A stretch of 64,000 nt of DNA. Source: Roseateles asaccharophilus. GTDB lineage: Bacteria; Pseudomonadota; Gammaproteobacteria; Burkholderiales; Burkholderiaceae_C. Position numbers and translations under genes: made by a program. The DNA is taken from the NCBI RefSeq assembly GCF_004362405.1, contig NZ_SNXE01000002.1, forward strand, positions 124,001 through 188,000, read 5' to 3'. Below the pieces are notes generated by a model, which was not told where the DNA came from, did not search any database, and saw only the letters and a list, made by a program, of their open reading frames with translations. Shown one piece after another: positions 18,884 through 29,917 of the stretch; position 1 is the first letter of the stretch, and every line of letters starts with the position of its first letter.

Positions 18884-19336
18884 ATGCAAATCATCCTCCT
18901 CGAAAAAGTTGCCAACCTGGGCAACCTGGGTGACGTCGTCAAGGTCAAGGACGGCTACGCACGCAACTTCCTGATCCCGACCAAGCAGGCGCGTCGCGCC
19001 ACCGAAGCCGCGATCAAGGAATTCGAAGCCAAGCGCGCCGAACTGGAAAAGATCGCCGCCGAGAAGCTGGCCGCCGCACAGGCTCTGGGTGAAGGCCTGG
19101 CCGGCAAGACCGTGCGCATCAGCCAGAAGGCTGGCGTGGACGGCCGCCTGTTCGGTTCGGTGACCAACGCCGACATCGCCGAAGCCATCAGCAAGCTGGG
19201 CTTCGCCGTGGCCAAGTCGCAGATCCGTCTGCCCCTGGGCCCGCTGAAGGCCGTGGGCGAGTTCTCCGTGAACGTCGCTCCGCACACCGATGTGGTGGTT
19301 GAAGTGACGGTGCAAGTCGTCGGCGACGCCGAGTAA
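18884..19336 (+). CDS. rplI: Ribosomal protein bL9
   Basis: The 150-aa large-subunit protein has the L9 N-terminal signature [20 protein letters not shown]...[10 protein letters not shown] long connecting helix (residues 40-75) and a C-terminal RNA-binding domain ([13 protein letters not shown]) follow. GGAG lies ten bases upstream of the start. It is the last gene of the operon and is followed by a strong terminator. Confidence 0.98.
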   Translation: MQIILLEKVANLGNLGDVVKVKDGYARNFLIPTKQARRATEAAIKEFEAKRAELEKIAAEKLAAAQALGEGLAGKTVRISQKAGVDGRLFGSVTNADIAEAISKLGFAVAKSQIRLPLGPLKAVGEFSVNVAPHTDVVVEVTVQVVGDAE

Positions 19337-19382
19337 GCACATCCCCTATGGCGTTGTGGCCACCGTGCTGCAACGATCAGAG

Positions 19383-19414
19383 AAGCCGATGACTGATCCA
19401 GTCGTCGGCTTTTT
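19383..19414 (+). terminator. Rho-independent terminator of the rpsF-rplI operon
   Basis: A 13-bp stem with one G-T wobble (AAGCCGATGACTG with CAGTCGTCGGCTT) closes on a 3-base loop and runs into five Ts. It lies 46 bases after the rplI stop. Confidence 0.95.
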
Positions 19415-19463
19415 GTCTTCTGGGGCGACAGTTATCCCGCTGTAACCCCAGGTCGTGAACATC

Positions 19464-19497
19464 TTCTCCACAGTCTTGTTCACAGGGCTGTGGATAT
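19464..19497 (+). promoter_or_regulatory. Cluster of three near-consensus DnaA boxes before dnaB
   Basis: Three 9-mers each differ by one base from TTATNCACA: TTCTCCACA (19464-19472), TTGTTCACA (19476-19484), and ATATCCACA on the minus strand (19489-19497). They sit 11 to 44 bases upstream of the dnaB ATG, where its promoter or leader must be. Regulation of dnaB by DnaA is inferred. Confidence 0.4.
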
Positions 19498-19507
19498 CGT
19501 GCCCGCC

Positions 19508-20938
19508 ATGTCCGCGATCTTTTCTGCCCCCGGTTCCTCTCCCAACCCCGGCTCGGACGACGAAGTCGCCCGTCTGCGTGTACCGCCACATTCGGTCGAA
19601 GCCGAGCAAAGCGTGCTGGGCGGCCTGCTGATCGACAACAGCGCCTGGGACCGGGCGGGCGATTTGCTGCAGGAGTCAGACTTCTACCGCTTCGAGCACA
19701 AGCAGATCTTTGCCGCCATCGGCAAGCTGATCAACGGTGGCAAGCCGGCCGATGTGGTGACGGTCTTCGAGGAGCTGAGCTCGCTGGGCAAGGCGGCCGA
19801 TTGCGGCGGCCTGGCCTATCTGAATGCCCTGGCCCAGAGCGTGCCCAGCGCGGCCAATCTGCGCCGCTACGCGGAAATCGTGCGCGAGCGCGCCGTGCTG
19901 CGCAAGCTGGTCACCGCCAGTGACGAGATCGCCAGCGCGGCGATGAACCCGCAGGGTCGGCCGGTGAAGGACATCGTTGATGAGGCCGAGGGCAAGATCT
20001 TCCGCATCAATGAGGAAGGCAGCAAGGGCGGGCAGGGCTTTCACAGCATGGACAAGCTGGTGGTTGATCTGATCGACCGGGTCAACGAACTGGCGGAGAA
20101 CGGTGCCGAGGACGTCACCGGCGTGCGCACCGGCTTCTACGATCTGGACAAGCAGACCGCGGGTCTGCAGCCGGGCGACCTGATCATCCTGGCTGCCCGT
20201 CCCTCCATGGGCAAGACCGCCTTCGTGGTCAATATCGGCGAGAACGTGGCCATCAACGAGGGGCTGCCGGTCGTCATCTACTCGATGGAAATGGGCGCCT
20301 CCCAGCTGGCATTGCGTATGGTCGGTTCGGTCGGCCGCATTGACCAGAGCCGGCTGCGCCTGGGGCGTCTGGAAAACGATGAATGGGGCCGGCTGACCGA
20401 GGCCGTCGACAAGCTGGGCAAGGCGCCGATCTACATCGACGAGAGCCCGGGCCTGAGTCCCTCGGAGGTGCGCTCGCGTGCACGCCGCCAGGCTCGCATC
20501 AGCGGCCAGCTCGGTCTGATCATCATCGACTACCTGCAGCTGATGAGCGGCAACGGCGGCAGCAGCGAGGAGAACCGCGCGACCGTCGTGGGCGAGATCT
20601 CGCGGGGTCTGAAGGCCCTGGCCAAGGAGCTCAAGTGCCCCGTGATCGCGCTCTCCCAGCTCAACCGCTCGGTGGAGACGCGCCCTGACAAGCGCCCCAT
20701 GATGTCCGACCTGCGTGAATCCGGCGCCATTGAGCAGGATGCGGACATCATCATGTTCATCTACCGCGACGAGTACTACACCAAGGACCAGTGCCAGGAG
20801 CCGGGCGTGGCCGAGATCATCATCGCCAAGCAGCGTAACGGCCCGGTGGGTACGGTGAAGCTGGCCTTCCAGCGTATGCACACCAAGTTCGAGAACCTCG
20901 CCCCCGGCTACACCGGCCCGGCCGGCGCCGATTACTGA
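19508..20938 (+). CDS. dnaB: DnaB, replicative DNA helicase
   Basis: This hexameric 5'-3' helicase moves on the lagging strand at the replication fork. The 476-aa protein has the N-terminal primase-binding domain (RVPPHSVEAEQSVLGGLLID) and a RecA-like motor. Motor motifs are the Walker A LAARPSMGKTAF, MEMGASQLALRM, the Walker B IIIDYLQLM and the arginine-finger region near KRPMMSDLRESGAIEQDAD. I choose ATG 19508; GTG 19490 in the same frame would add six residues. It is followed by a UvrD-like helicase gene after 7 bases. A single intein-free reading frame is present. Confidence 0.97.
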   Translation: MSAIFSAPGSSPNPGSDDEVARLRVPPHSVEAEQSVLGGLLIDNSAWDRAGDLLQESDFYRFEHKQIFAAIGKLINGGKPADVVTVFEELSSLGKAADCGGLAYLNALAQSVPSAANLRRYAEIVRERAVLRKLVTASDEIASAAMNPQGRPVKDIVDEAEGKIFRINEEGSKGGQGFHSMDKLVVDLIDRVNELAENGAEDVTGVRTGFYDLDKQTAGLQPGDLIILAARPSMGKTAFVVNIGENVAINEGLPVVIYSMEMGASQLALRMVGSVGRIDQSRLRLGRLENDEWGRLTEAVDKLGKAPIYIDESPGLSPSEVRSRARRQARISGQLGLIIIDYLQLMSGNGGSSEENRATVVGEISRGLKALAKELKCPVIALSQLNRSVETRPDKRPMMSDLRESGAIEQDADIIMFIYRDEYYTKDQCQEPGVAEIIIAKQRNGPVGTVKLAFQRMHTKFENLAPGYTGPAGADY

Positions 20939-20945
20939 GTCGGCG

Positions 20946-22919
20946 GTGTCCGAGCCGATCTTCACGCCGGCCGGCATCACGCCCAGCGCCGAGCAACTGG
21001 CCATCCAGACCGCGCGGGCGCGCCATCTGCTGATCGAGGCCAATGCCGGCGCGGCCAAGACCACCACCCTGGCCCTGCGCATGGCCCAGGCCCTGCAGCG
21101 TGGCGCCGCGCCGCGCATGCTGCTGGCGCTCACCTACACCGAGCCCGCGGTGCAGGCCCTGCAGGCCCAGCTGCGCCTGATCGGCGTGCCGGAGCCGCTG
21201 CTGCGCGAGCTGCGCATCCAGACCTTCGAGCAATTCGCCGGCGACTGCCTGGCCGAGCTCGAAGGCCCCGGCATGCTGCAGCTGCGCCAGGAGGAGGAAC
21301 TGCGGCCCTATGTGCTGGAGGCCATCGCCCAGGCCCAGCTGCGGCCCCAGGAGCGCCACCGCGAGGAGCTGGCCGTGGGCGGCGCCTCCGAGGCCCTGAT
21401 CGAGGGCCTGCTCAAGTCCTTCGCCGTGCTCAAGGGGCGGCTGCTGCTGGAGCGCGAGCCCCTGGAGCAGGCGCTCAGCCCGGCCCTGGCCGAGGAACTG
21501 GGCAGCGACTACTTCACCCTGCGCGTCTTTAGCGCCTACGAGATGCTGCGCCGGGGCGAGGAGACGGAGCGCCCCCTGTTCCGCTTCACGGGTGACGCGG
21601 TCTACGACCTGGCCCGCCTGCTGCTGGATCAGGATCTGGCGGAGGAGGGCGGTGTGCTCGCGCAAGGCCTGGCCCTGATCGTGGTGGACGAGATGCACGA
21701 CACCCACCGCGCCATGTTCACCGTGCTCCAGGGCCTGCTGGCGCGCAACCGCCGTGCCGCCTTTGTGGGCGTGGGCGACCGCGACCAGGTCATCCACGGC
21801 CAGGCCGGCGCCGAGGCTGGCTTCATGGGCGCGATCTTCGAGCAGGAGATCGGCCCGGCCCTGCGCCTGCCGCTGAGCGCCAGCCACCGCTTCGGCGTGG
21901 ACCTGGCCCAGGCCGCCGGCCGCCTGGCGCGCAAGCCCTATGCGGCTGTGCCCGGCCGCAAGACCGAGATCCGCTGCCTGCCGGCCGAGAATGCGCGTGT
22001 GCAGGCCCGGCTGCTGGCCGTGGCGGCGCGCGAGCATCTGCAGCAGCAGGCGCATCAGGAGCTGCGCATCCTGCTGCGCCGGCCGGCCCAGTCCCTGCTG
22101 ATCGAGCGCGAGCTGCTCAAGCTGGGCGTGCCCTACCAGCTGCAGGGGCTGCCGCCTTTTCTGCGCCGCCGCGAGATCCTGCTGATGCGCGGCCTGCACG
22201 CCTCTGCGCGCGGCGTCTACGCCGGCTTCGAGCGGGACGCCGGCCTGCGCCGCGACACCCTGGCGGCCCTGCTGCTCTTTGCTGGCGCCCAGGTGCAGAG
22301 CGATGCGCTGCGGGGTCTGGACGCGCACCGCGCCCAGCGTCAGGCCCTGGAGGCCGCCGCGGCCCATCCCGGCGGCATGCAGGAGTTCATCGAGGGTCAG
22401 GTCTTGCGCAATGCCTCGGGCCTGGCGCGGCCGCGCCTGGAGGCCTGTCTGGCCCTGCTGCGCGGCGGGGATCTGCGGGCCTGGGCCCAGGGCCTGATGG
22501 CCGGCCTGGAGCCCGAGCGCCTGGCCGGTGCCGTGCTCGTGCGCCGCGAAGACATCCGCCAGGTGCGCGATCACCTGGAACAGCTGCTGCAGCTGGCCCT
22601 GGGCGAGGAGCAGGACCTGGACGGCTTCTTTGCCCTGTTGCACAGCCTGGAGCGGGCCCAGACACCGCGGGCCGTGGGGGGGGGCGGCGCTGCGACCCGC
22701 GTGAGCCTGTCCACCATCGAAGCGGCCAAGGGCCTGGAGTTCGACCATGTGCTGCTGCCCCATCTCTCGCGCGGCGAGTTCGTGGGTGAGGGCTCGGCGG
22801 ACGAAAACCGCAATCTGCTCTATGTGGCCCTGACCCGCGCGCGCCAGCGCCTGAGCCTGGCCTTCAACCCCCAGGCGCCTTCGCGCTACCTGATCGATGC
22901 GGGCTTGATCCAAGGCTAG
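20946..22919 (+). CDS. UvrD/Rep-like superfamily I helicase
   Basis: The 657-aa product has the SF1A helicase motifs in order. Motif I is ANAGAAKTTTLALR, where the usual GSGKT reads GAAKT. Motif Ia is LALTYTEPAV and motif II is LIVVDEMHDTHR in place of DEAQD. Motif III is VGDRDQVIHG, motif V is TIEAAKGLEFDHVLLP and motif VI is NLLYVALTRARQRLSLAF. It is shorter than UvrD or Rep (about 720 aa) and lacks a clear 2B domain of normal size. GTG 20946 starts 7 bases after dnaB, so the two are probably co-transcribed. Its precise role is unknown; a replication or repair accessory helicase is likely. Confidence 0.85.
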   Translation: MSEPIFTPAGITPSAEQLAIQTARARHLLIEANAGAAKTTTLALRMAQALQRGAAPRMLLALTYTEPAVQALQAQLRLIGVPEPLLRELRIQTFEQFAGDCLAELEGPGMLQLRQEEELRPYVLEAIAQAQLRPQERHREELAVGGASEALIEGLLKSFAVLKGRLLLEREPLEQALSPALAEELGSDYFTLRVFSAYEMLRRGEETERPLFRFTGDAVYDLARLLLDQDLAEEGGVLAQGLALIVVDEMHDTHRAMFTVLQGLLARNRRAAFVGVGDRDQVIHGQAGAEAGFMGAIFEQEIGPALRLPLSASHRFGVDLAQAAGRLARKPYAAVPGRKTEIRCLPAENARVQARLLAVAAREHLQQQAHQELRILLRRPAQSLLIERELLKLGVPYQLQGLPPFLRRREILLMRGLHASARGVYAGFERDAGLRRDTLAALLLFAGAQVQSDALRGLDAHRAQRQALEAAAAHPGGMQEFIEGQVLRNASGLARPRLEACLALLRGGDLRAWAQGLMAGLEPERLAGAVLVRREDIRQVRDHLEQLLQLALGEEQDLDGFFALLHSLERAQTPRAVGGGGAATRVSLSTIEAAKGLEFDHVLLPHLSRGEFVGEGSADENRNLLYVALTRARQRLSLAFNPQAPSRYLIDAGLIQG

Positions 22920-22954
22920 GGTGGGTGATGGCCCAAGGGGCGACGAGCGTCCCC

Positions 22955-22991
22955 TTGGAATGGTTGGAAAATACTGTATAAACAAACAGTA
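22955..22991 (+). promoter_or_regulatory. LexA (SOS) box and promoter over the start of the radical SAM gene
   Basis: A 20-bp site (22972-22991) fits CTGT-N8-ACAG exactly, with symmetric TA and TA flanks, and its last base is the A of the ATG. It overlaps a likely -10 TATAAA (22977-22982) placed 16 bases after a -35-like TTGGAA (22955-22960). LexA bound here would block transcription. Confidence 0.85.
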
Positions 22992-24211
22992 TGCTCAAGC
23001 CGCCTGTTCGCATCCATCCGCTGATCGTCCGCCCCTCGCCGTCTGCCGAGGCACATGAGGCACATGAGGCGGACGGCTGTGCGCCGGAGCCTCTGGGCCG
23101 CCTGCCGCATCCCGAGGCGCTCAAGGGCCGGGGCAGCGCCTGGCAGCTGGCACATCGCTTCGAGCATCGCGAACGTGAGCATTTCGACGATGGCTGGGGC
23201 TCGCTGGATCAGGCCGCCCAGCAAGAGACCCTGCCGCCCGAGACCCAGATCATCGAGGAAGAGGCGCGCAGCATCCTTTCCAGCAACCAGTCGCCCGACA
23301 TCAGCTTTGACCGCTCCATCAATCCCTACCGGGGCTGCGAGCACGGCTGCATCTACTGCTTTGCCCGCCCCACCCACAGCTATCTGAACCTCTCGCCGGG
23401 CCTGGACTTCGAGACCCGCATCATCGCCAAGATGAACGCCGCCGACCGCCTGCGCGCCGAGCTGGCACGGCCCGGCTACCAGCCCCGTTCCCTGGTGATC
23501 GGCACGGCCACCGATGCCTACCAGCCGGTGGAGCGCCGCTTGGGCCTGACGCGCGCCGTGATCGAGGTGCTGGCCGAGTGCCGGCATCCCTTCTCGGTGG
23601 TCACCAAGTCGGCCGGCATCGAGCGCGATCTGGACCTGATCGCGCCCATGGCGGCGCAAGGCCTGGTTTCGGTCTATCTCTCCATCACCACGCTGGACCC
23701 GCAGCTGGCCCGTCTTCTGGAGCCGCGGGCCGCGGCGCCGCACCGACGCCTGCGTGCCCTGCGCAGTCTGGCCGAGGCGGGCGTGCCCGTGGGCGTGAGC
23801 GTCTCGCCCCTGATTCCCTTTCTGAACGAGCCGGAGCTGGAACGGGTGCTGGAGGCCGCGGCCGAGGCGGGCGCGCGCAGCGCCTTCAGCATCCCCCTGC
23901 GCCTGCCCTGGGAGGTGAACCCGCTGTTCCAGGACTGGCTGCAGCAGCACTACCCCGAGCGGGCGGCGCGGGTGATGGCGCGGCTGCGCGAGATGCGCGG
24001 CGGCCGCGACAACGACGCCCGCTTCGGCAGCCGCATGAGGGGCGAGGGCCTGTGGGCCGAGCTGATGCAACAGCGCTTGCGCAAGGCTTGCGCCCGCCTG
24101 GGTCTGTCGCAGCAGCGGCGTGTGCAGCAGCTGGGCCTGTTCCGGCCGCCGGCGCGACCGTTGGCGGCAGCCAAGCCGGCGCCGCCCGCGGCCCAGGGCG
24201 AGCTGTTCTAG
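22991..24211 (+). CDS. PA0069/SplB-like radical SAM protein under LexA control
   Basis: The 406-aa product is a radical S-adenosylmethionine protein of the SplB (spore photoproduct lyase-like) COG. The 4Fe-4S motif is YRGCEHGCIYCFARPTH (Cys-x3-Cys-x2-Cys), preceded by SPDISFDRSINPYRG. Later conserved parts are GTATDAYQPVERRLGLTR and VVTKSAGIERDLDLI. ATG 22991 is the only start before residue 144, and it abuts the SOS box. The predicted transcription start is within a few bases of the ATG, so the message may be leaderless. The SOS box implies a DNA-damage role, but the reaction is unknown. It ends convergent to the EptA-like gene. Confidence 0.9.
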   Translation: MLKPPVRIHPLIVRPSPSAEAHEAHEADGCAPEPLGRLPHPEALKGRGSAWQLAHRFEHREREHFDDGWGSLDQAAQQETLPPETQIIEEEARSILSSNQSPDISFDRSINPYRGCEHGCIYCFARPTHSYLNLSPGLDFETRIIAKMNAADRLRAELARPGYQPRSLVIGTATDAYQPVERRLGLTRAVIEVLAECRHPFSVVTKSAGIERDLDLIAPMAAQGLVSVYLSITTLDPQLARLLEPRAAAPHRRLRALRSLAEAGVPVGVSVSPLIPFLNEPELERVLEAAAEAGARSAFSIPLRLPWEVNPLFQDWLQQHYPERAARVMARLREMRGGRDNDARFGSRMRGEGLWAELMQQRLRKACARLGLSQQRRVQQLGLFRPPARPLAAAKPAPPAAQGELF

Positions 24212-24227
24212 ACCTGGGCCGCTCAGC

Positions 24228-25895
24228 TCAAGCGCGGCAGGGCTGGAGCAGGTCCCAGTCGGGGCGGTAGAGCTTGCTGCTTACGCGGCTGTAGCCCATC
24301 ACGGTGTGTGAGAGCACATCGTGCGAGACCGGCAGGTCCAACCGGGCCTTCAGGCAATCTGCTCTCAGGCCCTGGGCGCGCTGGGTGCTGTCGGGCATCC
24401 AGAGAATCAGCGGGACATGGGTCTGCTCGCGTGGTGCCACGGCATAGGGCATGCCATGCAGATAGAGATTGTTCTCGCCCAGTGACTCGCCGTGGTCCGA
24501 GACATAGAGCAGGGCGGGTTGGTATTGCTTCTCCTGGGTGCGCAGCCAGCCGATGGCACCGGCCAGCACGCGGTCGGTGTAGGCGATGGAGTTGTCGTAG
24601 CTGTTGCGCAGCGCCTCCCGCTCGCATTGCTGCAGGGCGCTGTTTTCGCACTCGGGCAGGAAGGGCTTGGCGTTCTTGGGCGAGCGCTTGTAGTAGGCCG
24701 GGCCGTGGCTGCCCATCTGGTGCAGCACCAGGACCACGCCGCGTGCGCGCCGTGCGGGGTCCAGGGCGGCCAGGCGCTCGTCCAGACCGGCCAGCAGGGC
24801 CTCGTCCAGGCATTCGCCGTCGCTGCCGCACAGCCCGGCGGGCAGCCTGGGGTTATCACCGGCCTGAGCATGGGGGATGCGCTCGCACAGGCCCTTGCAG
24901 CCGGACTGGTTGTCCAGCCAGAGCACGGCCAGGCCGGCTCGCTGCAGCATGTCCAGCAGGTTTTCCTGAGGCTGCTTGCCGCTTTCCAGATGGGCCTCGC
25001 GCCCCAGCGGGGAGAACATGCAGGGCAGGGAGGCTGCGGTGCTGCTGCCGCAGGCGCTGACCTGCCTGAAACTCAGCACCGCCTCCTGGGCCAGGCGCGG
25101 CGTGGTTTCGCGCTCATAGCCATTGACCGAGAAATTGGCCGCCCTGGCGGTTTCGCCCACCACCAGCAAGAGCAGGCGCGGCCTGTCCGATCCCGGCGCC
25201 GGAGCCTGCGCATCCTCACCCAGGGGACGCAAGACCGCCAGGGACGCCGCCGCGCTGCTGCCATGCAGGCCCTGGACCATGGCGTACACCGCATTCAGCG
25301 GATTGATCATGTAGCGCAAGCTCTTGTGGTTGCGCATGGTGGAGGCGAAGTCGGCAAAGCTGCCCAGCGTGGCGCCCAGCGCCAGCACCAGACCCAGCCC
25401 GAAGCTCAGGAGGTTCCAGCCGCCCCGGCGCCACCAGCGCTCGGCCTGATGGAGGGGCTGGCGCAGCAGATAGAGCAGGGGCAGCAGGCCCAGCCCGAGC
25501 AGGCTGAACAGCAGGCCCGGCGTCAGCAGGTCACGCACCTCACGGGCATCGGTCTGCAGCACATTGCGCAGCATCTCGGCGTCCATCACGATGCCGTAGC
25601 TGCCGCTGAAGTAGGCCAGGGCTGCTGCCGTGGGCATGAGCAGCAGCAAAGCGGGCTTGAGCAGGCGCCGCCAGGCCAGCAGGCTGAGCAAAGCTCCCAA
25701 GGAACTGACCACGATGACCATGAAGGCCAGCAGGAACAGCCGCCCTCGCGCCGTGGCCAGTTCGGGCAGGGCGTAGAGCCGCTGCCACAGGGGCCAGTTG
25801 CACAGCAGACCCATCCATAGGGCCGCCCACCAGGCAAGCAGCAGGGGCGAGCGCGTGATGGGCTGGGTGATGCGAGAGGGGGGCTGGGCAGGCAT
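24228..25895 (-). CDS. EptA-type phosphoethanolamine transferase (lipid A modification)
   Basis: The 555-aa inner-membrane enzyme has about five N-terminal membrane helices (residues 18-180) and a periplasmic sulfatase-fold domain. Signature parts are VVGETARAANFSVNGYER, the nucleophile region ACGSSTAASLPCMFS with its Thr, and YVSDHGESLGENNLYLHG with metal ligands. Several Cys pairs in the soluble domain are typical of the disulfide-bonded EptA/MCR group. The family moves phosphoethanolamine from phosphatidylethanolamine to lipid A and can lower polymyxin sensitivity. Whether this chromosomal copy does so is unknown. It lies after a strong terminator downstream of dnaJ and is probably transcribed on its own. 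Confidence 0.93.
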   Translation of the reverse strand: MPAQPPSRITQPITRSPLLLAWWAALWMGLLCNWPLWQRLYALPELATARGRLFLLAFMVIVVSSLGALLSLLAWRRLLKPALLLLMPTAAALAYFSGSYGIVMDAEMLRNVLQTDAREVRDLLTPGLLFSLLGLGLLPLLYLLRQPLHQAERWWRRGGWNLLSFGLGLVLALGATLGSFADFASTMRNHKSLRYMINPLNAVYAMVQGLHGSSAAASLAVLRPLGEDAQAPAPGSDRPRLLLLVVGETARAANFSVNGYERETTPRLAQEAVLSFRQVSACGSSTAASLPCMFSPLGREAHLESGKQPQENLLDMLQRAGLAVLWLDNQSGCKGLCERIPHAQAGDNPRLPAGLCGSDGECLDEALLAGLDERLAALDPARRARGVVLVLHQMGSHGPAYYKRSPKNAKPFLPECENSALQQCEREALRNSYDNSIAYTDRVLAGAIGWLRTQEKQYQPALLYVSDHGESLGENNLYLHGMPYAVAPREQTHVPLILWMPDSTQRAQGLRADCLKARLDLPVSHDVLSHTVMGYSRVSSKLYRPDWDLLQPCRA

Positions 25896-25910
25896 GAGGG
25901 ATCAGAAGCA

Positions 25911-25945
25911 ACAAAGGCCAGGGATTCTTGATCCCCGGCCTTTGT
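25911..25945 (-). terminator. Terminator of the grpE-dnaK-dnaJ cluster
   Basis: A 9-bp stem (ACAAAGGCC / GGCCTTTGT) continues into an inner GGGAT/ATCCC stem with a 5-base loop. It lies 50 bases after the dnaJ stop and before the EptA-like gene. The minus-strand tail is only moderately T-rich. Confidence 0.8.
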
Positions 25946-25994
25946 GTTTTCTTAAGCCATGGCGAGGCGCGGCTCGCCTGCTTGCCCCGCCGCC

Positions 25995-27146
<1,152 letters not shown>

Positions 27147-27174
27147 GGATATTCCTGGACAGAAGAAGCAATGA

Positions 27175-27207
27175 AGCCGCGCGGCCTGGTGGGGGCTCGG
27201 CGCGGCT
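27175..27207 (-). other. Hairpin between dnaK and dnaJ
   Basis: An 8-bp inverted repeat (AGCCGCGC / GCGCGGCT) has a 17-base loop and no T-run. It may stabilise the dnaK message end or lower read-through into dnaJ. The effect is inferred. Confidence 0.45.
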
Positions 27208-27230
27208 CGGGGCGGTGAGCCCGGGAAGGA

Positions 27231-29189
<1,959 letters not shown>

Positions 29190-29229
29190 GTGTGACTCCT
29201 GAAATTCCGAAGCTTGTTGCTTGTTTTCG

Positions 29230-29257
29230 ATGTGTGGATAAGTCGCCGCGTTTCAAG
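29230..29257 (-). promoter_or_regulatory. Sigma-32-type promoter of dnaK, with a perfect DnaA box
   Basis: On the minus strand CTTGAAA (perfect -35) is followed after 13 bases by CCACACAT, a fair match to CCCCATNT. The spacer/-10 junction contains TTATCCACA (plus-strand positions 29233-29241), an exact DnaA box. Transcription would start about 35 bases before the dnaK ATG. Confidence 0.65.
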
Positions 29258-29274
29258 GGGCGGCGAGCTGTGAA

Positions 29275-29799
29275 TTACTTGGGCGCGGCGACCGTCACCA
29301 GGGCGGGGCGCAGCACGCGCTCGGCGATCAGATAGCCTTTTTGCAGCACCGCGACCACGGTGTTGGCTTCTTGGTCGGCGGGCACCATGGAGATGGCCTG
29401 GTGCTGGTGCGGGTCGAACTTGGTGCCGGCGGCCGGATTGATCTGGACCACCTTGTTGCGCTCCAGGGCGGCGGCCAGCTGGCGGTGGGTGGCGTGCACG
29501 CCTTCCAGCACGGTCTCTACCTTGGCGTCCGGCGTGGCGATGGCGGCTTCCATGCTGTCCATCACCGGCAGCATGGCCTCGGCAAAGCCCTCCACGGCGA
29601 ACTTGCGGGCCTTGGCCACGTCCTCGTCGGCGCGACGGCGGATGTTCTCGGACTCCGCCTTGGCGCGCAGATAGGCATCGGACATCTCGGCCAGACGCGA
29701 CTCCAGTTCGGCGATCTTGGCCTCGGGAGCCAGGGTTTCGGCCGGCGACGCCTCGGCCGCGGCGGCTTCTTGCGGGGTGGGGGTGTGGTCTGTTGTCAT
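29275..29799 (-). CDS. grpE: GrpE, nucleotide exchange factor of DnaK
   Basis: The 174-aa product has an acidic, Ala-rich N-terminal tail (residues 1-25) and a long dimerising helix ([20 protein letters not shown]). The conserved C-terminal region includes [21 protein letters not shown] and [15 protein letters not shown]. GrpE speeds ADP release from DnaK. It is the first heat-shock gene of the cluster and is driven by the sigma-32-type promoter at 29825-29852. Confidence 0.97.
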   Translation of the reverse strand: MTTDHTPTPQEAAAAEASPAETLAPEAKIAELESRLAEMSDAYLRAKAESENIRRRADEDVAKARKFAVEGFAEAMLPVMDSMEAAIATPDAKVETVLEGVHATHRQLAAALERNKVVQINPAAGTKFDPHQHQAISMVPADQEANTVVAVLQKGYLIAERVLRPALVTVAAPK

Positions 29800-29815
29800 G
29801 ATGCTTAGAAAGGCA

Positions 29816-29837
29816 ATCGCGCCCAGATGGGCGCGAT
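29816..29837 (-). other. Perfect 10-2-10 inverted repeat at the grpE promoter
   Basis: ATCGCGCCCA and TGGGCGCGAT are separated by two bases. The repeat covers the -10 of the heat-shock promoter and the predicted start of transcription. It could be a repressor site or a 5'-end hairpin. It is not a CIRCE element. Confidence 0.75.
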
Positions 29838-29852
29838 ATCCTGGAATTCAAG
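29825..29852 (-). promoter_or_regulatory. Sigma-32 (heat-shock) promoter of grpE
   Basis: On the minus strand CTTGAAT (one change from CTTGAAA) is followed by 13 bases and GCCCATCT (one change from CCCCATNT). The start would be about 18 bases before the grpE ATG. Confidence 0.8.
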
Positions 29853-29917
29853 AGGGGGATTTTCGCCGCTTTCTGCGGAAAAACCCCAAGCCCTTGACGG
29901 GCAGGGCTGGGCACGGC

